Positions 8,000-15,263 of a DNA stretch of 54,383 bases are shown piece by piece; position 1 is the first letter of the stretch, and every line of letters begins with the position of its first letter. Source of the DNA: Paracoccaceae bacterium (lineage in GTDB: Bacteria > Pseudomonadota > Alphaproteobacteria > Rhodobacterales > Rhodobacteraceae); the NCBI GenBank assembly GCA_022824005.1, contig JAJEBG010000010.1:1-54383 (forward strand). The letters are read 5' to 3'. The position numbers and the translations under genes are program-made. The notes beneath the pieces are model-generated. The model made no database searches. It saw nothing but the letters and a program-made list of their open reading frames with translations, and was not told the DNA's origin.

Positions 8000-10173
8000 A
8001 TCGACCTGACCAACTGGGCATAAACACCCTCGGTATCTGAAATCAATTCATCATGGGTTCCCCGTTGAACCTCGTGGCCGCCTTGCAAGACAATGATCAA
8101 ATCGCAATCTCTGACAGTGCTGAGCCGATGCGCGATAATCAGGCAGCTCATACCTCGTCGTCGCAGGGCCTCGTCAATTTTTTCTTCAGTGGAGGGATCA
8201 AGGCTGCTGGTCGCCTCATCCAAAATGATCAAGGCTGGATTTCCCACCAAAGCACGTGCGATTTCCATTCTTTGATTCTGCCCACCACTAAAATTGGCAC
8301 CATTTTCGCTCACCATTGTCGAATAACCATCGGAGCGAAGCAAAATTTCATCATGGATACATGCATCACGGGCCGCCGAATAGATAGCTTCGTCGGGAAT
8401 GTCAGCATTCCACAACGTAATATTGTCACGCACCGAAGCGGGAAAGAGAACTGCATCCTGATCAACCATCGAAATGGAGCGCCGCATGATCACATCAGGA
8501 ATGTCCTTCCGCGCATGACCATCAAAAAATATCTCGCCATCCCAAGGTTTGTATATGCCGGCGACCATTCGAGCGATTGTTGATTTTCCAGAGCCGCTTG
8601 GACCGACAACGGCCACTCGCTGACCCGGCTCAATGGTGAGGCTAAAATCTTTAATTAAAGGCGGCCGACTACGATTGAACCCCATGGTGATGCCACGAAT
8701 TTCTAAATGTCCCGCCAATTGCAACTGGCCTTTGAAGGTCGCAATTTTGTCGGAGTCAGTCTTATCTTGAACAGAAGAAACCGCCTCTTGTGTCGACGTG
8801 ATGTCGTCACTGCGCTGGAGATCGGCTCTCAATGCCGACCACTGGTCAGAAAAATCAAAAAATTGTGTCAGAGGCCGCATGAACATTTCGGCCAAGAAAT
8901 AAAACGTGACCAAGGTGCCAATGGTCATATGCCCGGCCATAACCAATGCACCCCCCACACCGAGTATCGTCGCCGCTCGAAGCATCAAGATGACAACCGG
9001 AAGGGACAAGTTGATGCTGGTCAGATGTGTCGCGACTTGGCGGACTTTTAGCTCAAGAGCTTGTTGACCACTCCATCGAGTAAAAAATCTGTCATTGGCA
9101 CCGGTGATGCGGAGATTTTCTGAGCCATTGAGAATCTGCATCCCAATGCTGAGGAGTACACCTTGCTCACGCCGCACAGCCTCGCTCGCCGCCGCGATGT
9201 GGGTATTGAGAAAGTAGGTCAATGTCCCATGCACAATCGACAAAAGAAGCACAATCAACGTCAACCAAACATTTATAAATAGCATGACCACGAGCAATAC
9301 AACATTGGTGACCAAATCAATCAATTGCACCAACACCTGCTCGGTGAGATTTTTGGCAATTCGATCGTTTGATGAAACTCGGTCGGTGATATCTCCAACC
9401 ATTCGATGGGAGAAAAAATCAATCGGAAGTCGCAGTAATCGGCTCAGTGCACTGTCGTAACTTGTCACCGATGCACGAATGGCGATTCGGTGAAGAATGC
9501 GGCTCTTTATGAACGACGCGCCATAAGTCAACGCGCCACAGAGGATCAAAATGCCCGCAATAACGTCAGTGCGCAGCGCCTCCCCCCGGAGGAATTGATC
9601 GACGATGGAACCAAGGGATAAGGGAATGAGTAGAGAAAGCGTTGCCAAAACGACAGCACAAACGCTCAACCAACCGAGGGCTGACCATAATCCGCTGAGA
9701 AGTTCACCAAGTCGAGTCAATAAACTGACCTGATCGTCCGCCCCCGGTTGGAAATTCTTGCCCTTCTCAAATTGCAGCACAATGCCGCTATAGCCACGGG
9801 CAAATTCCTCTGGTGTCAATTGGCGGCGGCCTGTCGCGGGATCATTCAAGAAGACCTGGCCATCGCCATTGAAACCCTCCAAGACAACAAAATGGCTATA
9901 TTGCCAGAAGAGAATCATGGGCGGCTTAATGTGAGCCAATTGCTTGTGGTTGAGCCCCATACCTTTGCATCGGAGGCCATATTGGCCAGCGGCTCTCTTG
10001 AGGCCGGCGGCGCTGCTGCCGTCTCGGCTCACTTCGCAAGATTCTCGCAAACGTGTCAGTGAAACCCTTTTTCCAAAATACGCCAACACCATACCCAAAC
10101 AGGCCGCACCGCATTCGGATGCGTGCATTTGCTGAATGACGGGTGTTCGGACTCTTTTCACTGATGAGGACAC
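7996..10173 (-). CDS. NHLM-type C39 peptidase/ABC exporter of the RiPP leader
   Basis: 725 residues. The N-terminal C39 peptidase has Cys21 in ASECGAAC, His94 in YSHFVVLEG and Asp111 in NDPATG, so the triad is complete. A six-helix membrane domain (~160-440) follows. The nucleotide-binding domain has Walker A GPSGSGKS at 524-531, signature FSGGQNQRMEIARAL, and Walker B LIILDEATSSLD. C39 exporters cut leaders after Gly-Gly or Gly-Ala-like pairs and secrete the rest; the precursor at 14,771 has Ala77-Gly78 in the right place. It lies between the short HlyD-like gene and the second ABC gene, with which it overlaps by 4 bases. Confidence 0.92.
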   Translation of the reverse strand: MSSSVKRVRTPVIQQMHASECGAACLGMVLAYFGKRVSLTRLRESCEVSRDGSSAAGLKRAAGQYGLRCKGMGLNHKQLAHIKPPMILFWQYSHFVVLEGFNGDGQVFLNDPATGRRQLTPEEFARGYSGIVLQFEKGKNFQPGADDQVSLLTRLGELLSGLWSALGWLSVCAVVLATLSLLIPLSLGSIVDQFLRGEALRTDVIAGILILCGALTYGASFIKSRILHRIAIRASVTSYDSALSRLLRLPIDFFSHRMVGDITDRVSSNDRIAKNLTEQVLVQLIDLVTNVVLLVVMLFINVWLTLIVLLLSIVHGTLTYFLNTHIAAASEAVRREQGVLLSIGMQILNGSENLRITGANDRFFTRWSGQQALELKVRQVATHLTSINLSLPVVILMLRAATILGVGGALVMAGHMTIGTLVTFYFLAEMFMRPLTQFFDFSDQWSALRADLQRSDDITSTQEAVSSVQDKTDSDKIATFKGQLQLAGHLEIRGITMGFNRSRPPLIKDFSLTIEPGQRVAVVGPSGSGKSTIARMVAGIYKPWDGEIFFDGHARKDIPDVIMRRSISMVDQDAVLFPASVRDNITLWNADIPDEAIYSAARDACIHDEILLRSDGYSTMVSENGANFSGGQNQRMEIARALVGNPALIILDEATSSLDPSTEEKIDEALRRRGMSCLIIAHRLSTVRDCDLIIVLQGGHEVQRGTHDELISDTEGVYAQLVRSM

Positions 10174-10224
10174 AGGATGGTCACCCCCATTCCTCGAAAA
10201 TGGTTCACTGGACTTGAAATCGCT

Positions 10225-10779
10225 TTATCTCAGACCCAGCAACGCAGCTGGAGTTTGATAACCAAGTCCTATTGCGAGCCGTCCTTCGGGGGCTTGGCCC
10301 ATCATTCCCTCTCGCAAAAGAGCGACCGGTAACGATAGGTCAACCACAAAAAATGTCGTCGAACCCGAAGACTTGAGGCCGGCATCAAAAGGCATGATTT
10401 CTATCACCTCTCCTTCGAGAGCCTGTGTTTCCAAATCATTGAAAATCATCGGGACAAATTCCACCTTCGTTCCAGTACTTATTTTTTCGGCCACATCTTG
10501 ACGCATAGGCAATAGGGTCTGATACCTCGCAATGTCTTGGTCATTCGAATCTGTTGACCCCATGGGATGAAGAACAACATTCTTTAAGGAAAGACTCTGG
10601 TTGACACTTCCAAAGGCCAGCCAAGCCCCCATGACTAACCCGATAATGACCACGGCGACCAAAATCAGTTTTTCATGCGGCGTAGACACGACCAACAAAA
10701 GACTATTTTGCTCTCGTTCTTCTTTGGCTTCAGCCACTTGTTCGTGAAAGGAGCTTAGCGGATTATTGAACAAAATCAC
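10225..10779 (-). CDS. Short HlyD-like secretion accessory protein
   Basis: 184 residues from a GTG start at 10,779, preceded closely by GAGAGG. One membrane helix lies at ~55-75 (LILVAVVIIGLVMGAW). The rest resembles only the beta-barrel part of HlyD-type adaptors of NHLM systems (TGTKVEF...., GEVIEIMP....FFVVDLSL). The usual lipoyl/barrel-sandwich and coiled-coil hairpin are missing, although the frame is open throughout. It is the first gene of the four-gene exporter transcript, 51 bases before the C39 gene. It may be a minimal adaptor, or shortened by an old in-frame deletion. The family assignment rests on context as much as on sequence. Confidence 0.65.
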   Translation of the reverse strand: MILFNNPLSSFHEQVAEAKEEREQNSLLLVVSTPHEKLILVAVVIIGLVMGAWLAFGSVNQSLSLKNVVLHPMGSTDSNDQDIARYQTLLPMRQDVAEKISTGTKVEFVPMIFNDLETQALEGEVIEIMPFDAGLKSSGSTTFFVVDLSLPVALLREGMMGQAPEGRLAIGLGYQTPAALLGLR

Positions 10780-11218
10780 ACCCTCTCGACTATTTGATTA
10801 TTGAGAATCGTGGCAAACACACCAAATATTTTGCGCCAGCGACGGACCAGACTAAATATGATTGCGATTGTTTGTATCTGGCGGGTGTGAAACCATAGAA
10901 ACCCAGCGATTGCGGCTTAGCACCTTGCATAGTTTAGTTTCTTCCTCTCATTAACGTAGATAATACAGTTTGTTGCGGATTGCCACAAGCGGAAGGTATG
11001 TGCCTTGCGTATATGCAGCGGCTAGATTTTTCGTGAGTCAAAGTTACATTTTCGGAAATAACTGTGCATGGGTACTTCTCAGTGAACTCATGCATCGCGT
11101 CAATCTAGGTATAGGCAAGCATTTATGCAACATCCAAGACATGCCTGTTTCTGGTAGCATGTCGGCATTTAGAGATGGTAGGCCGATATGCATCAGGCCT
11201 TGCATATAGACAAATATC
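10780..11218. other. Gene-free stretch upstream of exporter operon
   Basis: I see no convincing gene in either direction. It must hold the promoter of the leftward exporter operon, but I find no near-consensus -35/-10 pair. It ends at the IS66-type left end at 11,219. Confidence 0.4.
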
Positions 11219-11299
11219 GTAACTGCCCAGCTACCCCATTTTGGCGTTCCGAAGTGCGACAATTGGAATCGGAACATATTTTGAAGGTTCCATTTTCAG
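11219..11299 (+). repeat. IS66-type left end, copy 1
   Basis: An 81-base segment beginning GTAACTGCCCAGCTAC, repeated at 12,326-12,405 in the same orientation with about nine differences. The GTAA end and the transposase-like N-terminus starting 24 bases downstream fit the left terminus of an IS66-family element of the single-gene kind. Assigned by pattern only. Confidence 0.6.
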
Positions 11300-11322
11300 T
11301 GTGATTGTGCTTGGCTACGAGG

Positions 11323-11502
11323 ATGAAACTTGAAGATCTGACACCCGAAGTTCTTGGCGATTTTTCAAAATCCGAAATGATTGATCTGGTTATGGCGATG
11401 GTGGGTCAGGTTGTCCAACTTACGGAACGCGAAAACCTTTCAGGCGTGGCATGTCAGATGGTATCTTCATGCCCGTTCGATAACCGATCCCGAACGAGTT
11501 AA
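11323..11502 (+). pseudogene. N-terminal fragment of IS66-like transposase
   Basis: The frame from the ATG at 11,323 reads MKLEDLTPEVLGDFSKSEM and then a helical VQLTEREN stretch. This is typical of the N-terminal helical region of IS66-family transposases. Family likeness stops near base 11,450, and the frame ends at 11,502 after ~20 unrelated residues. No zinc-binding or catalytic region follows, so only the 5' end of the element remains. It is positioned correctly behind the terminus at 11,219. Confidence 0.5.
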
Positions 11503-11581
11503 CAACTTGGCAATGCCCGTCACACAGTATTTTCATTGCTACATGTGCTAAAGGCAGACAATCGAGCGGAACGCAAAAAGT

Positions 11582-12286
11582 ATGAACCGGGAAGACGAGA
11601 TCACCTACGAGTCAGCGCTGTGTCCCGCCGCAAAGCCATTGCGGGCTGAGATGCCGTGGCTTTGGGGTGCATTGGCTTTTCTTGGCTTAGTGTTATGCGC
11701 GGTCGCGATCTGGCCTGTGCAGGCCGAGGCTTTTAGTCAGGAAGGCGGGTTGATCGAAACGGTTTCGGCCATTGCTCTCTTCACTGCCAGTCTAGCAGCG
11801 CTGGTCCGATTTCCCGGGATCAAGCGTCTTTACATCGGAATCGTGTGCCTGCTGCTTACTGAACGGGAATTGGAGTCAGACATCTACGAAAAAGGCAGCT
11901 TGCCTTTTTTGATACTCGACGGGTTGGATGGGCTGCTGGACATAACAGTGGTTCGGATCGTTCTGGCTATCATCGTCGTTGGTGGTCTGATCTGGCATGG
12001 GATTCCGAATGGTTGGCGCGCCGTAAAGGCGCGCGCTCCGTTTCTTGTGGTTTTTGTGCTGGCCGGTACTACGACTGTAGTCGCACAAGGGCTGGAAGCC
12101 ATCAGCAGTGCCTACAGCGCGGAAATGTCTGTGAACATGATCGCGCGGTTGTTCGTGATGGAAGAAGCACTCGAGATGTTCTTCTCGATTGGTATTTTAG
12201 CCTCGGTTCTGATCGGATGGCCGAAAACCAGAATCGAAGAGACATCGAATGACACATACATCCGGTCAGGGCCCGACGCTGGCTGA
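11582..12286 (+). CDS. Multi-pass membrane protein of unknown function
   Basis: 234 residues from the ATG at 11,582. After a ~25-residue cytoplasmic start there are about six hydrophobic stretches: WLWGALAFLGLVLCAVAI, IETVSAIALFTASLAAL, IGIVCLLL, IVLAIIVVGGLIW, FLVVFVLAGTTTVVAQ and MFFSIGILASVLIGW. Several acidic residues lie between helices (ERELESDIYE, EEALEMF). I do not recognise the family. It stands alone between two IS66-type left ends and is probably cargo carried in with the debris. The intact frame suggests it was acquired recently or is still under selection. Confidence 0.65.
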   Translation: MNREDEITYESALCPAAKPLRAEMPWLWGALAFLGLVLCAVAIWPVQAEAFSQEGGLIETVSAIALFTASLAALVRFPGIKRLYIGIVCLLLTERELESDIYEKGSLPFLILDGLDGLLDITVVRIVLAIIVVGGLIWHGIPNGWRAVKARAPFLVVFVLAGTTTVVAQGLEAISSAYSAEMSVNMIARLFVMEEALEMFFSIGILASVLIGWPKTRIEETSNDTYIRSGPDAG

Positions 12287-12325
12287 ATTCTGTTTGCCGA
12301 CGGATGACCTGCGCAACGATATTCT

Positions 12326-12405
12326 GTAACTGCCCAGCTACCTCATTTTGGTGTACCAAAGTGCGACAATTGGAATCAGACCGTATTTCGAAGGTTCCAT
12401 TTCAG
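12326..12405 (+). repeat. IS66-type left end, copy 2
   Basis: 80 bases, starting GTAACTGCCCAGCTACCT, matching the copy at 11,219-11,299 at all but about nine positions and one gap. Similarity ends at CAG (12,405), and the sequence after it is unrelated to the transposase N-terminus that follows copy 1. It is therefore a second, more truncated terminus. Confidence 0.6.
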
Positions 12406-12414
12406 GATCAGGCG

Positions 12415-12585
12415 ATGGAAGGCAATGCGGTCAGAAAGCAGCGGACGATAAAGGCAACCGACAGCGAGTGGGACATTGTCTGGGCGATTTTAACCATTCA
12501 GAATTCGAGGTCTAGCCGCAACGAATTTGTAACAGACCGTCTTGACCGTTCGATTTTAGCCATACGGTGTTTGACTGGCCGCTAG
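12415..12585 (+). pseudogene. Possible ribbon-helix-helix fragment
   Basis: A 56-residue frame from the ATG at 12,415. KQRTIKATDSEWDIV and SRNEFVTDRL resemble the strand-helix-helix start of ribbon-helix-helix DNA-binding proteins found on mobilisable elements. It begins ten bases after the IS66-type end and stops early. It could equally be a chance frame. Confidence 0.3.
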
Positions 12586-12593
12586 ATCCAAAT

Positions 12594-12788
12594 TTAACAG
12601 AATGGCCCCATAAAAACACCCTGTCTTCGTCCTCCCTTACCCACAGTGCAGGTCCATGTCTTCGCGCCCGTGGGATAGACGCGAAGGCTCAGGGGTGGCA
12701 CCGCCCTGTCCTGAACCGAGTATTCCCGCGCTGACGGCTTGTGCGTGTATTCGTCTACCGAACCGCCTTTCTCATATGCGTGTCCCAA
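12594..12788 (-). pseudogene. N-terminal fragment of a tyrosine recombinase
   Basis: About 50 informative residues: DRAVPPLSLRVYPTGAK, WTCTVGKGGRRQGVFMGPF. This is the arm-type N-terminal DNA-binding segment of phage/island integrases (compare the family pattern GLxLRVxPxGxKxW...GxRRRxxLGxF). The frame stops straight after GPF, so the core-binding and catalytic domains are absent. It lies downstream (in the minus direction) of a separate integrase C-terminus, the reverse of the normal order. Confidence 0.65.
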
Positions 12789-12972
12789 CGAGAATCGCGC
12801 CCATCACGGCGGCGGCTCTCTCCGCGTCAACTTCCGCGTGGTGGGGGTATTTGAGGGTGGTTTTCGGGTCGCGATGCCCGAGAAGTCGCCCCACCGTAAG
12901 GATGGTTTCTCCGCTTGTGATAGCCACGCTCGCATAGGAATGCCGCAGATCGTGCAGGCGGACATCACTCAA
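12772..12972 (-). pseudogene. C-terminal catalytic fragment of a tyrosine recombinase
   Basis: 66 residues holding the last part of the integrase fold: RLHDLRHSYASVAITSG (the H-x-x-R box), TVGRLLGHRDPKTTLKY (the conserved LGH box), and a Tyr nucleophile candidate in LKYPHHAEV. The first catalytic arginine and the whole N-terminal half are missing. It overlaps the start of the neighbouring N-terminal fragment by 17 bases in another frame. Together they look like two integrase remnants joined tail to head, for example from tandem islands after a deletion. Confidence 0.65.
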
Positions 12973-13133
12973 TTAGCACCGCAAGTGCGGTAAATTGTGT
13001 TAAGTTTTCAACAGGCCTTAATGGACGCATTGAACCCTGTGACTTGTTCTGAATTTCACCACAAAATGAATCAACTGAATTTGGTGATATGAGACATTCG
13101 CTGTCAAATCTGCGACAAAATCACCTTTTAAGT

Positions 13134-14441
13134 TTAGGGCGAGGGTGGGTAACAACCGAGCCCTTGAGATGTCTGCGCATAGCTCGACACCGGCACGCCG
13201 CATTTCTTTTCCCAATCTTCTTTCGTCAGAACGGGTTGTTTCAACAAATCAAACATTTGATCAAACTTCTTGAAAGCCCCGCTGCCCGTGACGTTGGGAC
13301 GGGCTAGATTGCGATGGCGGGGCCATACCTTCTCCCTTGCGTGTCGCCAAAAGTCAGTCGTGTATTTGGAGCCGCAACTGTAATGCCACCCCACAAACAA
13401 GCCGTATCCCATCATGGTGTTGATTAAAAACTTGTTCACCATCGGCGCGTCAGTGAAAAGAAACTTATTGTCTCGATTGAATCGCATATGCAGCACCAAA
13501 CCGATCTGAAGTTGCGCCGATACAATAGCCGTCGCTTCAAGGGGTTCCATAAAGGCTCCGGCGTTACCCACTCTGGCAATGGGGCCCTCGTACATGTGCC
13601 GGTGGACAAAATTGGGAAACGGAATCACCGCCCGTTGCTCGAACTCTTTCACTTGATCTGAATCGAGAAGCTGATCAAAATCCGACTCAACGTCGGATAT
13701 GTCTGAGACATCGCGATTAAAAATGTAACCGTAAGAGGTATGAGCGACGAGAGGAATGACAAAAACCCAACCATGTGGACGGGCGACGGCGCGCGTATAG
13801 GTGGGATGGATATAAGGCTGGTCTCCTTCCTCTTTGACAATCGGCGGGCAGCGCCGAATGATCGCGGTATTGGTAGGAATATAATCGATCAAAATATGTT
13901 CTTCCAAATCAAGTTCTTTAGGAAATCCGCGGGCGTCAAGGACCAGGTCATAGGTTTCACTTGAGCCATCAATGAATTCAATCACCGCCTTGTCATCCAT
14001 TTTGGACACAGACTGGACTTTCAAGTCAATATGCTCTGCCCGTGTCGCCTGTTGAAGAATTTCAGTGACAAAGTCAGCCGACAAGTGGTAAGAATATCGC
14101 AATTGTTGGGGCGAAAAATAATGGGTAAAATCTTGGTTCAGACATCCCCAACCTTCATATTGGATGCCATATTTGCGGGTACCACGCAGTCTCTTTTGAA
14201 TAGTGTCATAAGGCAAGCCAGTTAATTCGTGCAGTTGCGTAACCAGTGTGGGCCATCCCCCTTCACCGACACCAATAACAGGAATCTTCGAATCATAGAT
14301 ATGATGAAGCGTGTGGTCAGGGTTTGGATGTAATTTGGATACACTCGCGGCCGCCAATGAACCGGCCGTTCCACGCCCGATGACCGCAATCTTCTGTAAA
14401 CTTGAAACTCCCTCGGCAATCATTTCTTTGACTCCTATCAT
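13134..14441 (-). CDS. Flavin-dependent tryptophan halogenase-like protein
   Basis: 435 residues. The N-terminal nucleotide-binding motif GRGTAG is at 22-27, then VIGVGEGGWPT (the GEAT-P region of Trp halogenases). Lys90 sits in RGTRKYGIQYEGWG at the place of the catalytic lysine, and GNAGAFMEPLEATAI is at 292-306. The WxWxIP hallmark is altered to W-V-F-V-I-P at 225-230. Family members use FADH2, O2 and halide to halogenate tryptophan; no flavin reductase is encoded nearby. It is transcribed away from the precursor gene, with which it shares a 329-base divergent region. A halogenated C-terminal Trp of the precursor is an attractive guess. The changed motif also allows a non-halogenating flavin monooxygenase. 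Confidence 0.8.
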   Translation of the reverse strand: MIGVKEMIAEGVSSLQKIAVIGRGTAGSLAAASVSKLHPNPDHTLHHIYDSKIPVIGVGEGGWPTLVTQLHELTGLPYDTIQKRLRGTRKYGIQYEGWGCLNQDFTHYFSPQQLRYSYHLSADFVTEILQQATRAEHIDLKVQSVSKMDDKAVIEFIDGSSETYDLVLDARGFPKELDLEEHILIDYIPTNTAIIRRCPPIVKEEGDQPYIHPTYTRAVARPHGWVFVIPLVAHTSYGYIFNRDVSDISDVESDFDQLLDSDQVKEFEQRAVIPFPNFVHRHMYEGPIARVGNAGAFMEPLEATAIVSAQLQIGLVLHMRFNRDNKFLFTDAPMVNKFLINTMMGYGLFVGWHYSCGSKYTTDFWRHAREKVWPRHRNLARPNVTGSGAFKKFDQMFDLLKQPVLTKEDWEKKCGVPVSSYAQTSQGLGCYPPSP

Positions 14442-14770
14442 AACTGCAAATAAGGCCCATCGAAATTCGTCAAAGGGCAGGTGACGTTAACTCGACATAT
14501 CACATTGGAGTGATCCATGAACCCGCTCGTGAGCGAATCGTTAGAGCCTCGGTAGACCTTATGAAAAATTATCAGGTGATTCGCATTAATGCAATATTCT
14601 CTATTTATCTTAATAAGTTAAGGGAATTATAAATAATCACTTAAATAAATATTTTATCGATTTGTTTTTATTATATTTTTTCGCTTGACATTCACCTTTT
14701 ACCAATTTATGATTAGGGTCGGCACTTTTAAGGGTGCAACATGGCACTTAATTCATAAAGGAGAAGAGCT
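14442..14770. other. Divergent intergenic region, halogenase / precursor
   Basis: 329 bases, very AT-rich between about 14,560 and 14,700. It holds the precursor promoter (14,685-14,713) and a small CGCTC-GT-GAGCG palindrome at 14,524-14,535. I could not pick a promoter for the leftward halogenase gene. Confidence 0.5.
14685..14713 (+). promoter_or_regulatory. Near-consensus sigma-70 promoter of the RiPP precursor
   Basis: TTGACA at 14,685-14,690, a 17-base spacer, TATGAT at 14,708-14,713. The predicted start lies about 50 bases before the precursor ATG, which is preceded by AAAGGAG. Only one base departs from the -35/-10 consensus hexamers, so strong expression is expected unless it is repressed. 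Confidence 0.75.
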
Positions 14771-15022
14771 ATGCGTAGTGGCGATGAAATGCTTCAGCAT
14801 ATTATCGAAAAGTCCACAACGGACGAAGGGTTCCGTCAACAATTGTTGGCTGATCCAAAAACCACGATCACTGAAGAGTTGGGCATTACCATGCCGGAAT
14901 CGATGACTGTAAAGGTCCACGAAAGTGATATGCAAACCGTGCATGTCGCGCTTCCGCCTGATCCCAACATCTCTGAAGAGCAGTTAGAAGCGGTTTCGGC
15001 CGGTCTGTGCTGCTGCTGGTAA
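14771..15022 (+). CDS. NHLP-family RiPP precursor with Leu-Cys-Cys-Cys-Trp core
   Basis: 83 residues behind a strong ribosome site (AAAGGAG, 7 bases from ATG). Residues 1-78 are a nitrile-hydratase-alpha-like leader: DEGFRQQLLADPKTT, EELGITMPES, KVHESD, VALPPDPNISEEQLEAV, ending S-A-G. Cleavage after Ala77-Gly78 by the C39 exporter would release a core of L79-C80-C81-C82-W83. The fused YcaO enzyme encoded next door should turn cysteines into thiazolines, and the halogenase-like enzyme could act on the terminal Trp. The leader is shared with the N-terminus of the toroid protein at 3,614-4,975. Nothing else in the window has a comparable core. The assignment as precursor is firm; the cleavage site and all modifications are inference. 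Confidence 0.88.
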   Translation: MRSGDEMLQHIIEKSTTDEGFRQQLLADPKTTITEELGITMPESMTVKVHESDMQTVHVALPPDPNISEEQLEAVSAGLCCCW

Positions 15023-15037
15023 GGTTAGGACCTAACC
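15023..15037. repeat. Palindrome directly after the precursor stop
   Basis: GGTTAGG-A-CCTAACC starts at the first base after the TAA stop. Perfect 7-bp arms with a one-base centre fit a protein-binding site or a short hairpin at the mRNA end. There is no T-run. Confidence 0.5.
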
Positions 15038-15071
15038 TCCCGGGGGTGCATCCGCCCTAGACAATTCACGG

Positions 15072-15105
15072 GGTGACGTTCTCGCCAATAGAGCTGAACG
15101 TCACC
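15072..15105. terminator. Hairpin downstream of the precursor
   Basis: GGTGACGTTC (15,072-15,081) and GAACGTCACC (15,096-15,105) form a perfect 10-bp stem with a 14-base loop. It lies between the rightward precursor gene and the convergent leftward 371-residue gene. No T-run follows, so it may stabilise mRNA ends or act with a factor rather than as an intrinsic terminator. Confidence 0.4.
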
Positions 15106-15263
15106 TCGATGCCGCAAACATTTCAACGGTGTCGGATATAAAATCGGTGGAACTCACCCCCAAGCGATCATCCGGCCCGTCGGGTAAACATTCCTGTCTC
15201 ATAACAATCACGCTGGCTTCATTGTCTCCAAAAGTGTCATTTTGTTCACCGCGTCCTTACCGT

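Noticed and set aside
10970-11209. 79-residue frame before the IS66-type end as a second RiPP precursor
   Set aside because: It lacks any NHLP leader motif and a cleavage site.
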